Part shown: one piece after another, positions 35,800 through 46,370 of the stretch
Numbering within the stretch: position 1 is the first letter of the stretch
How the letters are laid out: the number at the start of each line of letters is the position of its first letter
Assembly: GCA_030153485.1 (NCBI GenBank)
Contig: JAGUQX010000011.1
Span: forward strand, 1 to 64,000
Length of the DNA stretch: 64,000 bases
DNA from: Oscillospiraceae bacterium
GTDB taxonomy: Bacteria; Bacillota; Clostridia; Oscillospirales; Ruminococcaceae
Direction of reading: 5' to 3'
Notes under the pieces: generated by a model
The model's database searches: none
What the model was told of the DNA's origin: nothing
Seen by the model: only the letters and a program-made list of their open reading frames with translations
Program-made: the position numbers and the translations under genes

Positions 35800-36825
35800 A
35801 TGAAAAAAATCAAACAATCTTATTCTAAAAAAGAAAAAATAGTTTTAACTATTTCAATTATTTTAATCGTTATATCTGTTATAGTTATATCTACTGTTTT
35901 AATTAGAAGTTGGAAACCTTTAGATAATAAAAGTTCGGATGAATCTTTAGATATTAATATAGCAACTCCAAAAAAATTTCAAAATGATAGTATTAATATA
36001 TTATTCTTAGGGATAGATGAAACAAGTGATAGAACTGCAAAACTTACAGATGTTATAATGGTTTTAAATTTTGATTTAAAAAATGATTCTATAAGTATAT
36101 TACAAATTCCTAGGGATACATATATAGGAACAAGTGAAGTATATACAGGAAAGATAAATGGTATATATTCTGCTGGAAAAAATCAAAAAGGGGTTCAGGG
36201 AATTTCTAATGTAATAAATAAAAGCTTTGGTCTACCATTAGATTATTATGTATCTATAAATATGGATGGATTTGTAAAAATAGTTGATGCATTAGGCGGA
36301 GTTGAGATGGATGTTCCTGAATCGTTTAACCTAGAAGGAATTAAAATATCAAAAGGATTACAGTTATTGGATGGGATAAAGGCGGAAAAATTTGTTCGAG
36401 TTAGATCAATATATAACGAAGGAGATATTGGTCGCGTAAAGGCACAGAGAATTTTTATGGCCGCTTTTGCGGACAAGTTATTGAATATGGGGACAAGCAA
36501 TATTATAAAATTGATACCAAATATTGTAGAATATACTTCTTCAAATATGAGTATAGGTAATATAAGTGATTTAGCAAAAGATGTATCTAAGGTGAGTCTT
36601 GATAAAATAAATGTATATATTTTGCCAGGTGTTTCTATGATGAATGGAGATCAATCTGTTTATTCTTTATATAAACAACAGACAATAGATATTTTAAATA
36701 ATTATTTTAGACCTCATACAGGGCTAATATTTGAAGATAAATTAAATATTTTTCAATTACAGAAGGATTCTAGTACCAATATTAAACCTAGTGAAGAAAA
36801 TTTTGGGGAAATAATTGGTAATTAA
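35800..36825 (+). CDS. LytR-CpsA-Psr family protein
   Basis: 341 aa; members attach teichoic acid or capsule polymers to peptidoglycan outside the membrane. A transmembrane anchor (about 14-36) precedes the LCP domain, with INILFLGIDE, the ILQIPRDTYI strand, the polyprenyl-phosphate pocket residues in KINGIYSAG, and FVRVRSIYNEGDIGRVKAQR. A TTG at 35794 is an alternative start, but the ATG has better spacing to AAGGA. It lies between yqeK and rsfS, its usual place. Confidence 0.93.
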   Translation: MKKIKQSYSKKEKIVLTISIILIVISVIVISTVLIRSWKPLDNKSSDESLDINIATPKKFQNDSINILFLGIDETSDRTAKLTDVIMVLNFDLKNDSISILQIPRDTYIGTSEVYTGKINGIYSAGKNQKGVQGISNVINKSFGLPLDYYVSINMDGFVKIVDALGGVEMDVPESFNLEGIKISKGLQLLDGIKAEKFVRVRSIYNEGDIGRVKAQRIFMAAFADKLLNMGTSNIIKLIPNIVEYTSSNMSIGNISDLAKDVSKVSLDKINVYILPGVSMMNGDQSVYSLYKQQTIDILNNYFRPHTGLIFEDKLNIFQLQKDSSTNIKPSEENFGEIIGN

Positions 36826-36842
36826 TATGAATGGAGAAAATT

Positions 36843-37178
36843 ATGTATAACACATTAAACAGAATATATAATACGCTTGATTTTAAAAAAGCAGAAGATA
36901 TAGGTATAATAGATATAACAGGGGTGTCTGTTATATCTGATTTTTTTATAATTGCAACAGGGGATAATTCTGTACACACATCTTCTCTTTCTAATATAGT
37001 ATATAAGGATTTGATAGAGATAGGTTTAAAACCAAAAACTATAGAAAAAGATAAAAATAATAGTTGGATAGTGATGGATTATGGAAATTTTATTATCCAT
37101 TTATTTGAAAAAAAGACAAGAGAATACTATAATATAGATAAGTTATGGATGGATGGAAAAGTTGTAGAAATAAAATAA
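36843..37178 (+). CDS. rsfS: ribosomal silencing factor RsfS
   Basis: 111 aa; binds L14 on the 50S subunit and stops subunit joining when nutrients run low. Family blocks [19 protein letters not shown] and [17 protein letters not shown] are clear. The ATG is chosen because GGAG lies six bases before it; the upstream in-frame ATG at 36831 contains that ribosome site. leuS follows after 26 bp. Confidence 0.95.
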   Translation: MYNTLNRIYNTLDFKKAEDIGIIDITGVSVISDFFIIATGDNSVHTSSLSNIVYKDLIEIGLKPKTIEKDKNNSWIVMDYGNFIIHLFEKKTREYYNIDKLWMDGKVVEIK

Positions 37179-37204
37179 ATTTTAATATAATAGGAGTGTT
37201 AAAG

Positions 37205-39613
37205 TTGTCTTATAATCATGAAAAAATAGATAAAAAGTGGCAAGATTTATGGGATGAGAAAAAGAGTTTTAAAGTTGTTATAGATAAAACAAAACCAAAA
37301 TTTTATGCTTTAGTAGAATTTCCATATCCTTCTGGTCAAGGATTACACGTAGGACATCCCAGATCTTATACTGCTTTAGATATTATATCTAGAAAAAGAA
37401 GATTAGAAGGATTTAATGTTTTATATCCTATGGGATGGGATGCTTTTGGGCTTCCTACAGAAAATTTTGCTATAAAAAATAATATACATCCAAGTATTGT
37501 TACGAAAACTAATATATCAAATTTTAAAAAACAACTTAAATCATTAGGAATTTCCTTTGATTGGGAGAGAGAAATAGATACAACCGATCCAAAGTATTAT
37601 AGGTGGACTCAGTGGATATTTATACAGTTATTTAATCATGGTTTAGCGTATAAAAAAGAGATGAATGTAAATTGGTGTCCATCATGCAGGGTTGTTCTGG
37701 CAAATGAAGAAGTTGTATCTGGGAATTGCGAGAGATGTTCTGAAGGTGTTATTAGAAAGATAAAATCACAGTGGATGTTAAAAATAACAGATTATGCAGA
37801 TAGGTTGATAGATGATATAGATAGTGTTGATTATATAGATCGGGTTAAAGTTTCACAAAAAAATTGGATAGGACGCTCTTATGGAGCAGAAATAAATTTT
37901 ACTACTAATGTGGATTTTGATTTACAGATATATACAACAAAGCCAGAGACTATATTTGGTGTTACATATATGGTTATTGCACCAGAGCATGATTTTATTA
38001 TTAAGCATAAAGATAATATAAAAAATATTGATGATGTTATTAAATATATAGAAAAATCTAAATGCAAATCTGATTTTGATCGTGTTGAGATGATAAAGGA
38101 AAAAACAGGAATTATTTTAGAAGGTGTATATGCATGTAATCCTTTAAATAATAATAAAATACCTATATATATCTCTGATTATGTTTTAATAACCTTTGGT
38201 AGTGGTGCTGTTATGGCTGTACCTGCTCATGATCAACGTGATTTTGAATTTGCAAAAAAATTTGGCTTAGAGGCAATACAGGTTATAGATACTTTAGTAA
38301 ATGATAAAAATTCTGCTATATTATCTAATAATGATAGTGATTGTTTAATAAATTCAGAATTTTTAAATGGTCTAAATATATTAGATAGTAGATCAAAAAT
38401 TTTATCATTTATAGAGGATAAAAATATAGGTAGAGCAAAGACAAATTACAGGCTTCGAGATTGGATATTTTCTAGACAAAGATATTGGGGGGAACCTATA
38501 CCTATTGTTTTTTGTGAAGAATGTGGATATCAGGCGATAGATGAAAAAGATTTGCCACTAAAATTACCAAATCTTGATAATTTTAAGCCGACTGATAGTG
38601 GAGAAAGTCCTCTATCTAATATATCAGAATTTGTTAATACAAATTGTCCTAAATGTTTTGGTTTGGCTAAAAGAGAGACGGATACAATGCCACAATGGGC
38701 AGGTTCATCTTGGTATTTTTTAAGATATTGTGATGTTGATAATGAAGATCAAATTGCATCTAAGGAATCTATAGATTATTTTATGCCAGTAGATTGGTAT
38801 AATGGTGGGATGGAGCATACAACTTTACATGTTTTATACTCTAGATTTTGGCATAAATTTTTATATGATATAGGTATAGTTACAACAAAAGAGCCGTATT
38901 TAAAAAGAACAAGTCATGGAATGATATTAGGAGAAAATGGCGAAAAAATGAGTAAATCTAGAGGTAATGTTGTAAATCCTGATATAATTATTTCTAAATA
39001 TGGTTCTGATACTATGAGATTATATGAGATGTTTATAGGAGATTTTGAAAAATCTGCACCTTGGAGTAGTGATAGCATAAAAGGTTGTAGAAGATTTTTA
39101 GAAAGAATTTGGAATTTTCAAAATATTTTAATAGAAGGTGAATATTTTAGGGAAAATTTAAAAATTATTTTCAATAAAACTATAAAAAAAGTTACAGAAG
39201 ATATAGAAAATTTAAAATTTAACACAGCAATTGCAGTAATGATGAGCCTAATAAATAATATATATGAAACGAAATCAATTAATAAATATGAGTATAAAAC
39301 ATTATTAGTCTTGTTGAATCCTTTTGCTCCACATATAACAGAAGAATTAAATGAGATTTGTTTTAAAAATAATTTATATATATATCAATTTAAATGGCCT
39401 ATATTTGATATTAATAAATGCATAGACTCTAATATAGAAATAGCATTGCAAATTAATGGAAAAATTAAAAATAAAATTGATATTAATATAGAAGATGATG
39501 AAGAAAATATTATTAAAATAGCTAAAGAGAAACTTGCTGAATATTTAGATAGTAGGCATATAATAAAAGAGATTTATATAAAAAATAGACTAGTTAATAT
39601 AGTGGTAAAATAA
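37205..39613 (+). CDS. leuS: leucyl-tRNA synthetase
   Basis: 802 aa; charges tRNA-Leu. The class I signature is HVGH (48-51) within [16 protein letters not shown], the KMSKS loop is at 581-585, and the inserted CP1 editing domain (about 220-410) includes [17 protein letters not shown] zinc-ribbon segment CPSC...CERC is near 155-180. The start is TTG with AGGAG eight bases upstream. The last seven codons and the stop are inside an 88-bp perfect palindrome shared with the convergent htrA. Confidence 0.97.
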   Translation: MSYNHEKIDKKWQDLWDEKKSFKVVIDKTKPKFYALVEFPYPSGQGLHVGHPRSYTALDIISRKRRLEGFNVLYPMGWDAFGLPTENFAIKNNIHPSIVTKTNISNFKKQLKSLGISFDWEREIDTTDPKYYRWTQWIFIQLFNHGLAYKKEMNVNWCPSCRVVLANEEVVSGNCERCSEGVIRKIKSQWMLKITDYADRLIDDIDSVDYIDRVKVSQKNWIGRSYGAEINFTTNVDFDLQIYTTKPETIFGVTYMVIAPEHDFIIKHKDNIKNIDDVIKYIEKSKCKSDFDRVEMIKEKTGIILEGVYACNPLNNNKIPIYISDYVLITFGSGAVMAVPAHDQRDFEFAKKFGLEAIQVIDTLVNDKNSAILSNNDSDCLINSEFLNGLNILDSRSKILSFIEDKNIGRAKTNYRLRDWIFSRQRYWGEPIPIVFCEECGYQAIDEKDLPLKLPNLDNFKPTDSGESPLSNISEFVNTNCPKCFGLAKRETDTMPQWAGSSWYFLRYCDVDNEDQIASKESIDYFMPVDWYNGGMEHTTLHVLYSRFWHKFLYDIGIVTTKEPYLKRTSHGMILGENGEKMSKSRGNVVNPDIIISKYGSDTMRLYEMFIGDFEKSAPWSSDSIKGCRRFLERIWNFQNILIEGEYFRENLKIIFNKTIKKVTEDIENLKFNTAIAVMMSLINNIYETKSINKYEYKTLLVLLNPFAPHITEELNEICFKNNLYIYQFKWPIFDINKCIDSNIEIALQINGKIKNKIDINIEDDEENIIKIAKEKLAEYLDSRHIIKEIYIKNRLVNIVVK

Positions 39614-39678
39614 TAATAAAAAGAGATTAGTTTTAAAACTAATCTCTTTTTATTATTATTTTACCACTATATTAACTA
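39591..39678. terminator. 88-bp perfect palindrome between leuS and htrA
   Basis: Two 44-bp arms (39591-39634 and 39635-39678) are exact reverse complements with no spacer. The left arm covers the last 23 nt of leuS including its stop; the right arm covers the htrA stop and the codon before it. A/T and T-run content is suited to termination in both directions. Confidence 0.95.
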
Positions 39679-41162
39679 CCTTGTAAGATATCACCTTTGT
39701 CTTCTTCTAATGTTATAGTTACTGTTATAGTATTATTTTGACCAATTGATGAAATTCTAAATAAAACAAGCGAGACTGTATTGCCTGGCTTTTTTTCTTT
39801 TAGTATACTAACGAGATCATTGGTAGATTCTATTTTATTTCCATCTGCTTCTGTTATTATATCCCCAACTTTAACACCTTTTAAGAATATATCAGAATTT
39901 TTGTCTATGTTCATTATTCTTAATCCACTAGGTATATTGTTTAATCGTGCAAGAACTTTATCAATAACAGAATATGATATTCCTAACACAACACGATCTT
40001 TAACATAACCATAATTTATAAGGCTATCTATTATTGGCTTAGCTTCTCCTATAGGTATAGAAAATCCTATTCCTTCAAAATCTACAGCAGAAATTTTTGA
40101 AGAGTTTATGCCAATAACTTGACCGTTCATATTTACAAGAGCTCCGCCAGAGTTACCTGGATTTATAGCTGCATCTGTTTGTAAAAAAGTAGTTGAATAT
40201 CCTTCTTGAATATCACGACCAACAGCAGATATAATTCCTTTTGTAACGCTTCCAGCAAGTTGTATTCCACTTGGGTTTCCAATTGCTATAACAGGAACAC
40301 CAACTTTTATAGATTGGCTATCACCAAATTCAGCAGGAGTTAAATTATTAGCATTAATTTTTATAACGGCTAGATCTGTCTTTGAATCTGTACCAATAAC
40401 TGTTGCTTCATATTCTTCTTGATTATTAAGAACAACTTTTATACCATCAGCAATAGATCCATTTTCATTCATAATAACATGTGCATTAGTTATTATATAT
40501 CCATCTTTAGACATTATAACCCCAGATCCTTGACCAGTGGGTTTAAATGAAAGAGTTTGATTATATACAACAACACCTACTACAGAAGGAGTCACACGTT
40601 CTGCGATATCTGATATTGATAAATTATCATCTGATAGATTAGTTTTATCAATATTATCTGGAGATGGATTTATATTTAAATGAGATGATTGATTTTTATT
40701 TTCTTGTGATTTTAATATTTGGTTAGAATTATTTAATGTAGTTATTATAGATATAGAAATAATGGATATTCCTATAATGGATATTATTAAAATTAAAAGA
40801 ATAAATTTGTGTTTATGTTTGTTTTGTATAGTATTTGAACTATTAAAGGATTCGCTATTATTATCATCTTTATTGTATTGAAAAATATATTCATTATTAT
40901 TAATATTTTCTTTTGAAGATGTGAGATCATCTATACTATCTTGTTCTTTTAAAATAAAATTTTGATTATTTTCTATAATATCATCATTATTTTTACTAGT
41001 TTTATTTTCTATATTATCACTATTAATTTTAATAGAATTATTATTTTCTATAATTCCACTATCTATATTATCATCTAGTTTTATATTATCATTATTGTCT
41101 GATTTATGAAGATTATTTTTATCATATTCTTTATTTTCATCATTTTCTAAAAATTTATTCAT
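39672..41162 (-). CDS. htrA: HtrA/DegP-like serine protease with PDZ domain
   Basis: 496 aa. A cytoplasmic Asn/Asp-rich head (1-115), one transmembrane helix (about 119-141), an extracytoplasmic trypsin-like domain with the triad His228 (TNAHVI), Asp263 (KTDLAVIKI) and Ser338 (INPGNSGGALVN), and a C-terminal PDZ domain (about 395-485). Such enzymes degrade or process misfolded proteins at the cell surface. It is last in a response regulator, histidine kinase, protease operon, so it may be a target of that system. Confidence 0.95.
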   Translation of the reverse strand: MNKFLENDENKEYDKNNLHKSDNNDNIKLDDNIDSGIIENNNSIKINSDNIENKTSKNNDDIIENNQNFILKEQDSIDDLTSSKENINNNEYIFQYNKDDNNSESFNSSNTIQNKHKHKFILLILIISIIGISIISISIITTLNNSNQILKSQENKNQSSHLNINPSPDNIDKTNLSDDNLSISDIAERVTPSVVGVVVYNQTLSFKPTGQGSGVIMSKDGYIITNAHVIMNENGSIADGIKVVLNNQEEYEATVIGTDSKTDLAVIKINANNLTPAEFGDSQSIKVGVPVIAIGNPSGIQLAGSVTKGIISAVGRDIQEGYSTTFLQTDAAINPGNSGGALVNMNGQVIGINSSKISAVDFEGIGFSIPIGEAKPIIDSLINYGYVKDRVVLGISYSVIDKVLARLNNIPSGLRIMNIDKNSDIFLKGVKVGDIITEADGNKIESTNDLVSILKEKKPGNTVSLVLFRISSIGQNNTITVTITLEEDKGDILQGS

Positions 41163-41188
41163 ATTGTTAATTCCTTTTATTATATATT

Positions 41189-42646
41189 TTATTTTTTATT
41201 TTTTAAAGAGAATAAAAAATTTGTATATTGATTTTCAACACTTTTGACCATTATTTCTCCACCGTGTTTTTTTATAATAGTTTTTACAATATTTAAGCCA
41301 AGACCAACTCCATCTTTATCTATTCCTCTAGATTTATCAGTTTTATAAAATCTATCAAATATATTTGGAATTTGTTCTTTAGAAAGACCTTTTCCAGAAT
41401 TTTTAATATTTATAATAGTGTATTGGTGTTCTTTGTTAAAATCTAATTCTATATATCCATTATCATTTGAAAATTTTATTGCGTTTTCTATTAAATTATA
41501 TATAGCTTGATATATAAGGTCTTTATCAGCATATATAAAATATTTCTCTATAGATAAACCATGTATATCCAATTTTTTTTGTTTAATCTGTTCTTCAAAA
41601 GTAAATATTATTCTTGAAGAAAGCTCCATTATATCTAAATATTCAATATTTAATGAAAGTTCTCCAGATTCAATTCTAGAAAGATTTAGCATAGATTTAA
41701 TAAGCCTAGATAGACGTTTAACTTCTTGTGAGACAATATTTAAATAATAATATTGTTTTTTAGGGGGAATAGTATTATCTAATATTCCATCTATAAAACC
41801 AATAATAGATGTCATAGGTGTACGTAATTCATGAGAAACATTTGCTATAAAACTTTTTCTCATTTTTTCTATATCTAACAATGATTTAGACATGCTATTT
41901 ATTGACAAAGAGAGTTCTTGGATTTCTCTATATTCATATATCTCTAATTTAGAGTTAAATTCTCCATTAGAAATACTTCTAGTTATTTGAGAAATTTTCT
42001 TTAAAGGATCGATCATTTTTTTAGAAATCATATACACTATAATATATGATACAATTATTATAATTATAGCGGATATAATAAAAATAGTAAAAATAGTATT
42101 GATATAATTATAGTAGTCTGTAGAGGGCTTTGATATAAATATATATCCCACATCGTTTCCATTAGAACTCACCTGTTTTTTTCCGACAGTATAATTAAAG
42201 TTTTTATAGATATTATTTAAATTACCAAATTCAATAAAAACATTATTATTATTCATATGAGTATAAATTTCATCAGATATACTATATATTTTATGTGGAC
42301 AGGGTTGTTCTTTATGGGTACAAAAAATAGTTCTTTTTTTATTGTTTACAAAAAATATCTCATAATTATTATAATGAGAAATATAATTATACATACTTGA
42401 AAGTATTAGAGAATTTAGATTATCGTTATTATTTATAAATATAATATCATCAGTCATCGTTTTTATAAAATTAGATATATTTTCTAAATTTAGTTGTAAT
42501 AAATCTTTTTCTTGTTTTTTAAAATAATTACTAGCAAAAATAGTGAAAATAATAGATATTATAGTTATTGATATTGTAGTAATTGAAGCACATAATAGGA
42601 AATATTTATAGAAAAAACTTTTTGATATTTTATTCGGAGACTTCAA
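41189..42646 (-). CDS. membrane sensor histidine kinase
   Basis: 485 aa. Two transmembrane helices (about 13-38 and 184-207) frame an extracytoplasmic sensor region of about 145 residues. Then HAMP (about 208-260), the phospho-acceptor helix NVSHELRTP (His272) and the HATPase domain with the N box LIENAIKFSND and the G box DGVGLGLNIV. No PAS domain is apparent. It overlaps the response regulator gene by 17 bp and starts with TTG, with AGGA at the right distance. The gene order RR-HK-HtrA recalls cell-envelope stress systems such as WalRK or CssRS, but the signal is unknown. Confidence 0.94.
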   Translation of the reverse strand: MKSPNKISKSFFYKYFLLCASITTISITIISIIFTIFASNYFKKQEKDLLQLNLENISNFIKTMTDDIIFINNNDNLNSLILSSMYNYISHYNNYEIFFVNNKKRTIFCTHKEQPCPHKIYSISDEIYTHMNNNNVFIEFGNLNNIYKNFNYTVGKKQVSSNGNDVGYIFISKPSTDYYNYINTIFTIFIISAIIIIIVSYIIVYMISKKMIDPLKKISQITRSISNGEFNSKLEIYEYREIQELSLSINSMSKSLLDIEKMRKSFIANVSHELRTPMTSIIGFIDGILDNTIPPKKQYYYLNIVSQEVKRLSRLIKSMLNLSRIESGELSLNIEYLDIMELSSRIIFTFEEQIKQKKLDIHGLSIEKYFIYADKDLIYQAIYNLIENAIKFSNDNGYIELDFNKEHQYTIINIKNSGKGLSKEQIPNIFDRFYKTDKSRGIDKDGVGLGLNIVKTIIKKHGGEIMVKSVENQYTNFLFSLKNKK

Positions 42647-43319
42647 ATTTATATCCTACACCCCATACTGTTTTTAATGCCCATTTTTCAGAAACTCCCT
42701 CTAGTTTTTCACGTAATCTTTTTATATGTACATCAATTGTTCTAGAGTCTCCATAATATTCAAATCCCCAAACTTCATCTAAAAGCTGATCTCGAGTATA
42801 TACTCTATTTGGATTTGATGCAAGATAGTATAATAATTCTAGTTCTTTAGGTGGAGTTTCGACAATTTTATTATTTACTTTTAGTTCGTATTTGTTTAAA
42901 TTTGCAGATAATGATTCATGTAATATTTCTTTATTTTCTGATTTTGTTTCAAGAGATGACCTTCTTCTTAAAACAGCTTTAACACGTGCGGTAACTTCTT
43001 TTGTATCAAAAGGTTTTACAATATAATCATCAGCACCTAGTTCTAAACCAAGAACTTTATCAAAGGTTTCGCCTTTTGCAGTAAGCATAATAATAGGTAT
43101 GTTTGAGGTTTTTCTAACTTCTTTACAAACTTCTAGACCATCTTTAACAGGCATCATAACATCCAATAAAATTATATCTGGATTTATTTCTTTAAATTTC
43201 TCTAAAGCTGAATTGCCATCAAAAGCGGTAGTAATATTATACCCTTCATTTTCTAAATATAGTTTTAATAGTTCGCATATATTTTTATCATCGTCAACGA
43301 TAAGTATTTTGTTTTGCAT
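42630..43319 (-). CDS. OmpR/PhoB-type response regulator
   Basis: 229 aa. A receiver domain with phospho-acceptor Asp53 in ILLDVMMP and the conserved Lys in DDYIVKPF, followed by a winged-helix DNA-binding domain (about 130-228) with VYTRDQLLDEVWG and RTIDVHIKRLREKLE. The ATG is set by GGAGG seven bases upstream; a longer reading adds 19 implausible residues. It is first in the operon with the kinase and htrA and is probably autoregulated. Confidence 0.95.
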   Translation of the reverse strand: MQNKILIVDDDKNICELLKLYLENEGYNITTAFDGNSALEKFKEINPDIILLDVMMPVKDGLEVCKEVRKTSNIPIIMLTAKGETFDKVLGLELGADDYIVKPFDTKEVTARVKAVLRRRSSLETKSENKEILHESLSANLNKYELKVNNKIVETPPKELELLYYLASNPNRVYTRDQLLDEVWGFEYYGDSRTIDVHIKRLREKLEGVSEKWALKTVWGVGYKFEVSE

Positions 43320-43420
43320 AATAGACCTCCATATAAATATAATAGTTCTTACATTTACAAAGTATACACTATACATAAATTTATTTGTTGATTTTTTAGT
43401 AATAATCTATGAAGGAATTA

Positions 43421-43449
43421 TTGAAATTAAGTATATATTTTTGTATAAT
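43421..43449 (+). promoter_or_regulatory. promoter of ychF
   Basis: TTGAAA (43421-43426), a 17-bp spacer and TATAAT (43444-43449), 45 bp before the ATG, in the gap that also has to hold the divergent promoter of the two-component operon. Confidence 0.7.
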
Positions 43450-43494
43450 TAAATGTACAATAAAATTTTTAAAATTATATTTAGGAGATATTTT

Positions 43495-44586
43495 ATGAAG
43501 TTAGGAATGGTTGGACTACCGAATGTTGGAAAGAGTACACTATTTAACGCACTTACAAATTCAGGTGCAGAAGCTGCAAATTATCCTTTTTGTACTATTG
43601 AACCAAATGTAGGTATGGTTAATGTTCCAGATAAAAGAATTGATGCATTAAGTAAAATATATTCACCAGATAAGATTACACCAGCTTTTTTAGAATTTGT
43701 AGATATTGCTGGATTAGTTAAAGGAGCGTCTAAAGGAGAGGGTCTGGGAAATAAATTTTTGTCTAATATTAGAGAAGTTGATGCGATTGTTCATGTTGTT
43801 AGATGTTTTGAAGATATTGATATTATACATGTGGATGGAGATATAGGGGCATCTAGAGATATAGAAGTTATAAATTTAGAACTTATATTTTCTGATATAG
43901 AGATAGTTGATAGAAGAATTGAAAAGACAAAAAAACTTACTAAATCTGATAAAAAATATGTAATAGAATTAGATTTATTTGAAAAGTTAAAATTACATCT
44001 AGAATCTGGTTTACCTGCAAGAAGTTTTGAGTCGGGTGATAATATAGATATAATGAAAAGTATATCTCTTTTATCTAATAAACCTATTATATATGCTGCA
44101 AATATGTGTGAAGAAGATTTTAAAAAAGATATTAAAACAAATAAAGAATATAAATCTGTTTGTATGATTGCAGAAAAGGAAAATTCTTGTGTATTACCAA
44201 TCTGTGCAAAATTAGAAGAAGAAATTTCTTCTATGGACTATGATGATAAACAGATGTTTTTGAATGAGCTTAAATTAGAACAATCTGGATTAGATAGAAT
44301 TATAAGAGAAGGATACTCTGCTCTTGGACTTATATCCTATTTAACAGCAGGAAAACAGGAAGTTAGAGCGTGGACTATAGAAAAGGGAACAAAGGCTCCG
44401 CAAGCTGCGGGAAAGATACATACAGATTTTGAGAAAGGATTTATAAGGGCGGAGATTGTTTCGTATCTAGATTTTATCGAATGTGGAGGCATGGTTGGCG
44501 CTAAGGATAAGGGGCTTGTCAGATTAGAGGGAAAAGAATATATTGTTAAAGATGGAGATATTATTTTATTTAGATTTAATGTATAA
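43495..44586 (+). CDS. ychF: redox-regulated ATPase YchF (Obg family)
   Basis: 363 aa. P-loop GLPNVGKS (7-14), switch regions with DIAGLVKGASKGEGLGN, and AANMCEED in place of the GTPase NKxD, which explains ATP rather than GTP specificity in this family. A helical insert and a C-terminal TGS domain (about 280-363) complete it. It binds ribosomes and is linked to oxidative stress. GGAG precedes the ATG; an upstream reading to 43453 has no ribosome site. The stop lies in a 62-bp palindrome shared with pgi. Confidence 0.96.
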   Translation: MKLGMVGLPNVGKSTLFNALTNSGAEAANYPFCTIEPNVGMVNVPDKRIDALSKIYSPDKITPAFLEFVDIAGLVKGASKGEGLGNKFLSNIREVDAIVHVVRCFEDIDIIHVDGDIGASRDIEVINLELIFSDIEIVDRRIEKTKKLTKSDKKYVIELDLFEKLKLHLESGLPARSFESGDNIDIMKSISLLSNKPIIYAANMCEEDFKKDIKTNKEYKSVCMIAEKENSCVLPICAKLEEEISSMDYDDKQMFLNELKLEQSGLDRIIREGYSALGLISYLTAGKQEVRAWTIEKGTKAPQAAGKIHTDFEKGFIRAEIVSYLDFIECGGMVGAKDKGLVRLEGKEYIVKDGDIILFRFNV

Positions 44587-44646
44587 AAACACATATAATA
44601 AAAATGCGGTTACATATGTAACCGCATTTTTATTATATGTGTTTTT
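44585..44646. terminator. 62-bp perfect palindrome between ychF and pgi
   Basis: 31-bp exact arms (44585-44615 and 44616-44646) with no spacer and a GCGGTTACATATGTAACCGC core. The left arm starts within the ychF stop codon; the right arm runs 14 nt into pgi, covering its stop and the last codons. Confidence 0.95.
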
Positions 44647-45961
44647 TTAAATTGTGTAAAAGATCTTCATACCCAGGTTTTTCTAATAATGCAAACATAT
44701 TTTTTTTATATTCCTCAACACCAGGTTGATCAAAAGGATTAACGCCTAATATATAAGCGGATATGGCACAAGCTTTTTCAAAAAAATATATCATATATCC
44801 AAATGTTTCCTCATCCATTTTATCTATGTCAAAAATAATATTAGGCAAATTTCCATCTGTATGAGCAATTGCAGTGGATATCATGGCTTTTTCATTTATT
44901 TCTGAAACTGTTTTACCAGATAAATAGTTTAAGGAATCAAAATCATTTTCCATTTTTTTAATGGTTATATCATTATTAGAAGATTTTATATTTAGTACTG
45001 TTTCAAATAATATTTCGTTTCCATCTTGCATAAATTGTCCTAACGAGTGTAAATCGGTGGAAAAAATAGCACTAGTTGGATATATACCTTTTTTATCTTT
45101 ACCTTCACTCTCTCCAAAAAGTTGTTTAGACCATTCTAAAAACATTGATAACTTTTGTTGATATGAAACAAAAATTTCAACATTTCTTCCTTTATTATAA
45201 AGTATATTTCTTAGTGCAGCATATTTATAGCAATCGTTATTTAAATTATCTATACTAGAATTTTTAAAAGCAGTTTGTGCACCCTTCATAATTTTATGTA
45301 TATCTATTCCAGCAACAGCGATAGGTAAAAGTCCAACAGCTGTTAAAAATGAAAATCTTCCTCCAATATTATCTGGAATAACAAATGTTTCATATTTTTC
45401 TATATTGGCGAGGGTTTTTAAAGTTCCTTTTGATTTATCAGTTGTACAAAAAATGCGTTCGTTAGAATCTTTACCATATTTATTATCCATGATTTCTCTA
45501 AATATTCTGAAAGCGACAGCAGGTTCTGTTGTTGTTCCTGATTTTGATATAACGTTTATACATAGATCTTTTCCTCTACACATTTCGATAATATCGGAAA
45601 TATAATCAGAAGAGAGATTATTTCCTACAAAAAGAATATCAGGTGTATTTTTTTCTAATTGGTTATAGAAATTTGACTTTAAAGCTTCTATACAAGCTCG
45701 AGGACCTGTGTATGACCCCCCAATGCCAATTACTATAAGAATATCACACATATTTTTAATTTTTTCTGCAGCTAAAGAAATTCTTTCAAATTCATTTTTA
45801 TCATAATTATTAGGAAGATTTAACCATCCTGTAAAATCATTTTGGCTATCTTGTTTTGTATGCAATAATTTATCAGCTTTTTTAATTAAAAGTTCCATGC
45901 TTTTTAATTCATCAGAAGAGATGAATTTTTCTAAATATTTTGTATTTAATTTAAATGACAT
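44633..45961 (-). CDS. pgi: glucose-6-phosphate isomerase
   Basis: 442 aa; interconverts glucose-6-P and fructose-6-P. This is the shorter Gram-positive form. Blocks IVIGIGGSYTGPRACIEAL, VISKSGTTTEPAVAFRIF, GGRFSFLTAVGLLPIAVAGI and the C-terminal NPFDQPGVEEYKK are diagnostic, the last carrying the conserved Lys. The ATG overlaps the stop of the upstream thioesterase gene by one base (TAATG). It is the last gene of the nhaC-helicase-thioesterase-pgi run. Confidence 0.96.
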   Translation of the reverse strand: MSFKLNTKYLEKFISSDELKSMELLIKKADKLLHTKQDSQNDFTGWLNLPNNYDKNEFERISLAAEKIKNMCDILIVIGIGGSYTGPRACIEALKSNFYNQLEKNTPDILFVGNNLSSDYISDIIEMCRGKDLCINVISKSGTTTEPAVAFRIFREIMDNKYGKDSNERIFCTTDKSKGTLKTLANIEKYETFVIPDNIGGRFSFLTAVGLLPIAVAGIDIHKIMKGAQTAFKNSSIDNLNNDCYKYAALRNILYNKGRNVEIFVSYQQKLSMFLEWSKQLFGESEGKDKKGIYPTSAIFSTDLHSLGQFMQDGNEILFETVLNIKSSNNDITIKKMENDFDSLNYLSGKTVSEINEKAMISTAIAHTDGNLPNIIFDIDKMDEETFGYMIYFFEKACAISAYILGVNPFDQPGVEEYKKNMFALLEKPGYEDLLHNLKKHI

Positions 45962-46353
45962 TATTTAACTTCCTTATTTTTATATTTATTTTTAAATTCT
46001 TTGGTATCTATTATACATCTTTTATGTTTAGCATATCCAATTTTTTGATATTCATCAAAAGCTTCTATATCAAAAGAAATAATATTTTTATCTATATCAG
46101 AAATAGTTGAAATAATTTTTATTCTGCTATTAATTGGAGTTGGAGATATGTGATGAGCGCTAATATATATTCCGACAGTTGTTTTATCTAGATCTATTTT
46201 ATTTAAAATACAATTTAATGAAGCATTCTCCATATATGCAATCATATATGGAGTTGATAACACAGGAAGGGTTCCACTTTTAATATTTATAGCAAGATGC
46301 GATTGTTCAACTATACAATTTAAAATATAGTAGTTTCCTAATTTTATACTAAT
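45961..46353 (-). CDS. FlK-like hotdog-fold thioesterase, probable ATT start
   Basis: About 130 aa. The pattern TPYMIAYMENAS, then TVGIYISAHHISPTPI and the final GYAKHKRCIID fits the small thioesterase family that includes fluoroacetyl-CoA thioesterase FlK; the likely catalytic Glu is in MENA and the His in HHISPTP. Its acyl-CoA substrate is unknown. A GTG at 46362 is the only standard start, but it lies directly against AGGAGG; the ATT at 46353, eight bases after AGGAGG and followed by AGT ATA AAA, has normal spacing. It lies between the helicase gene and pgi. Confidence 0.8.
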   Translation of the reverse strand: MSIKLGNYYILNCIVEQSHLAINIKSGTLPVLSTPYMIAYMENASLNCILNKIDLDKTTVGIYISAHHISPTPINSRIKIISTISDIDKNIISFDIEAFDEYQKIGYAKHKRCIIDTKEFKNKYKNKEVK

Positions 46354-46370
46354 ATAAATCACCTCCTAAT

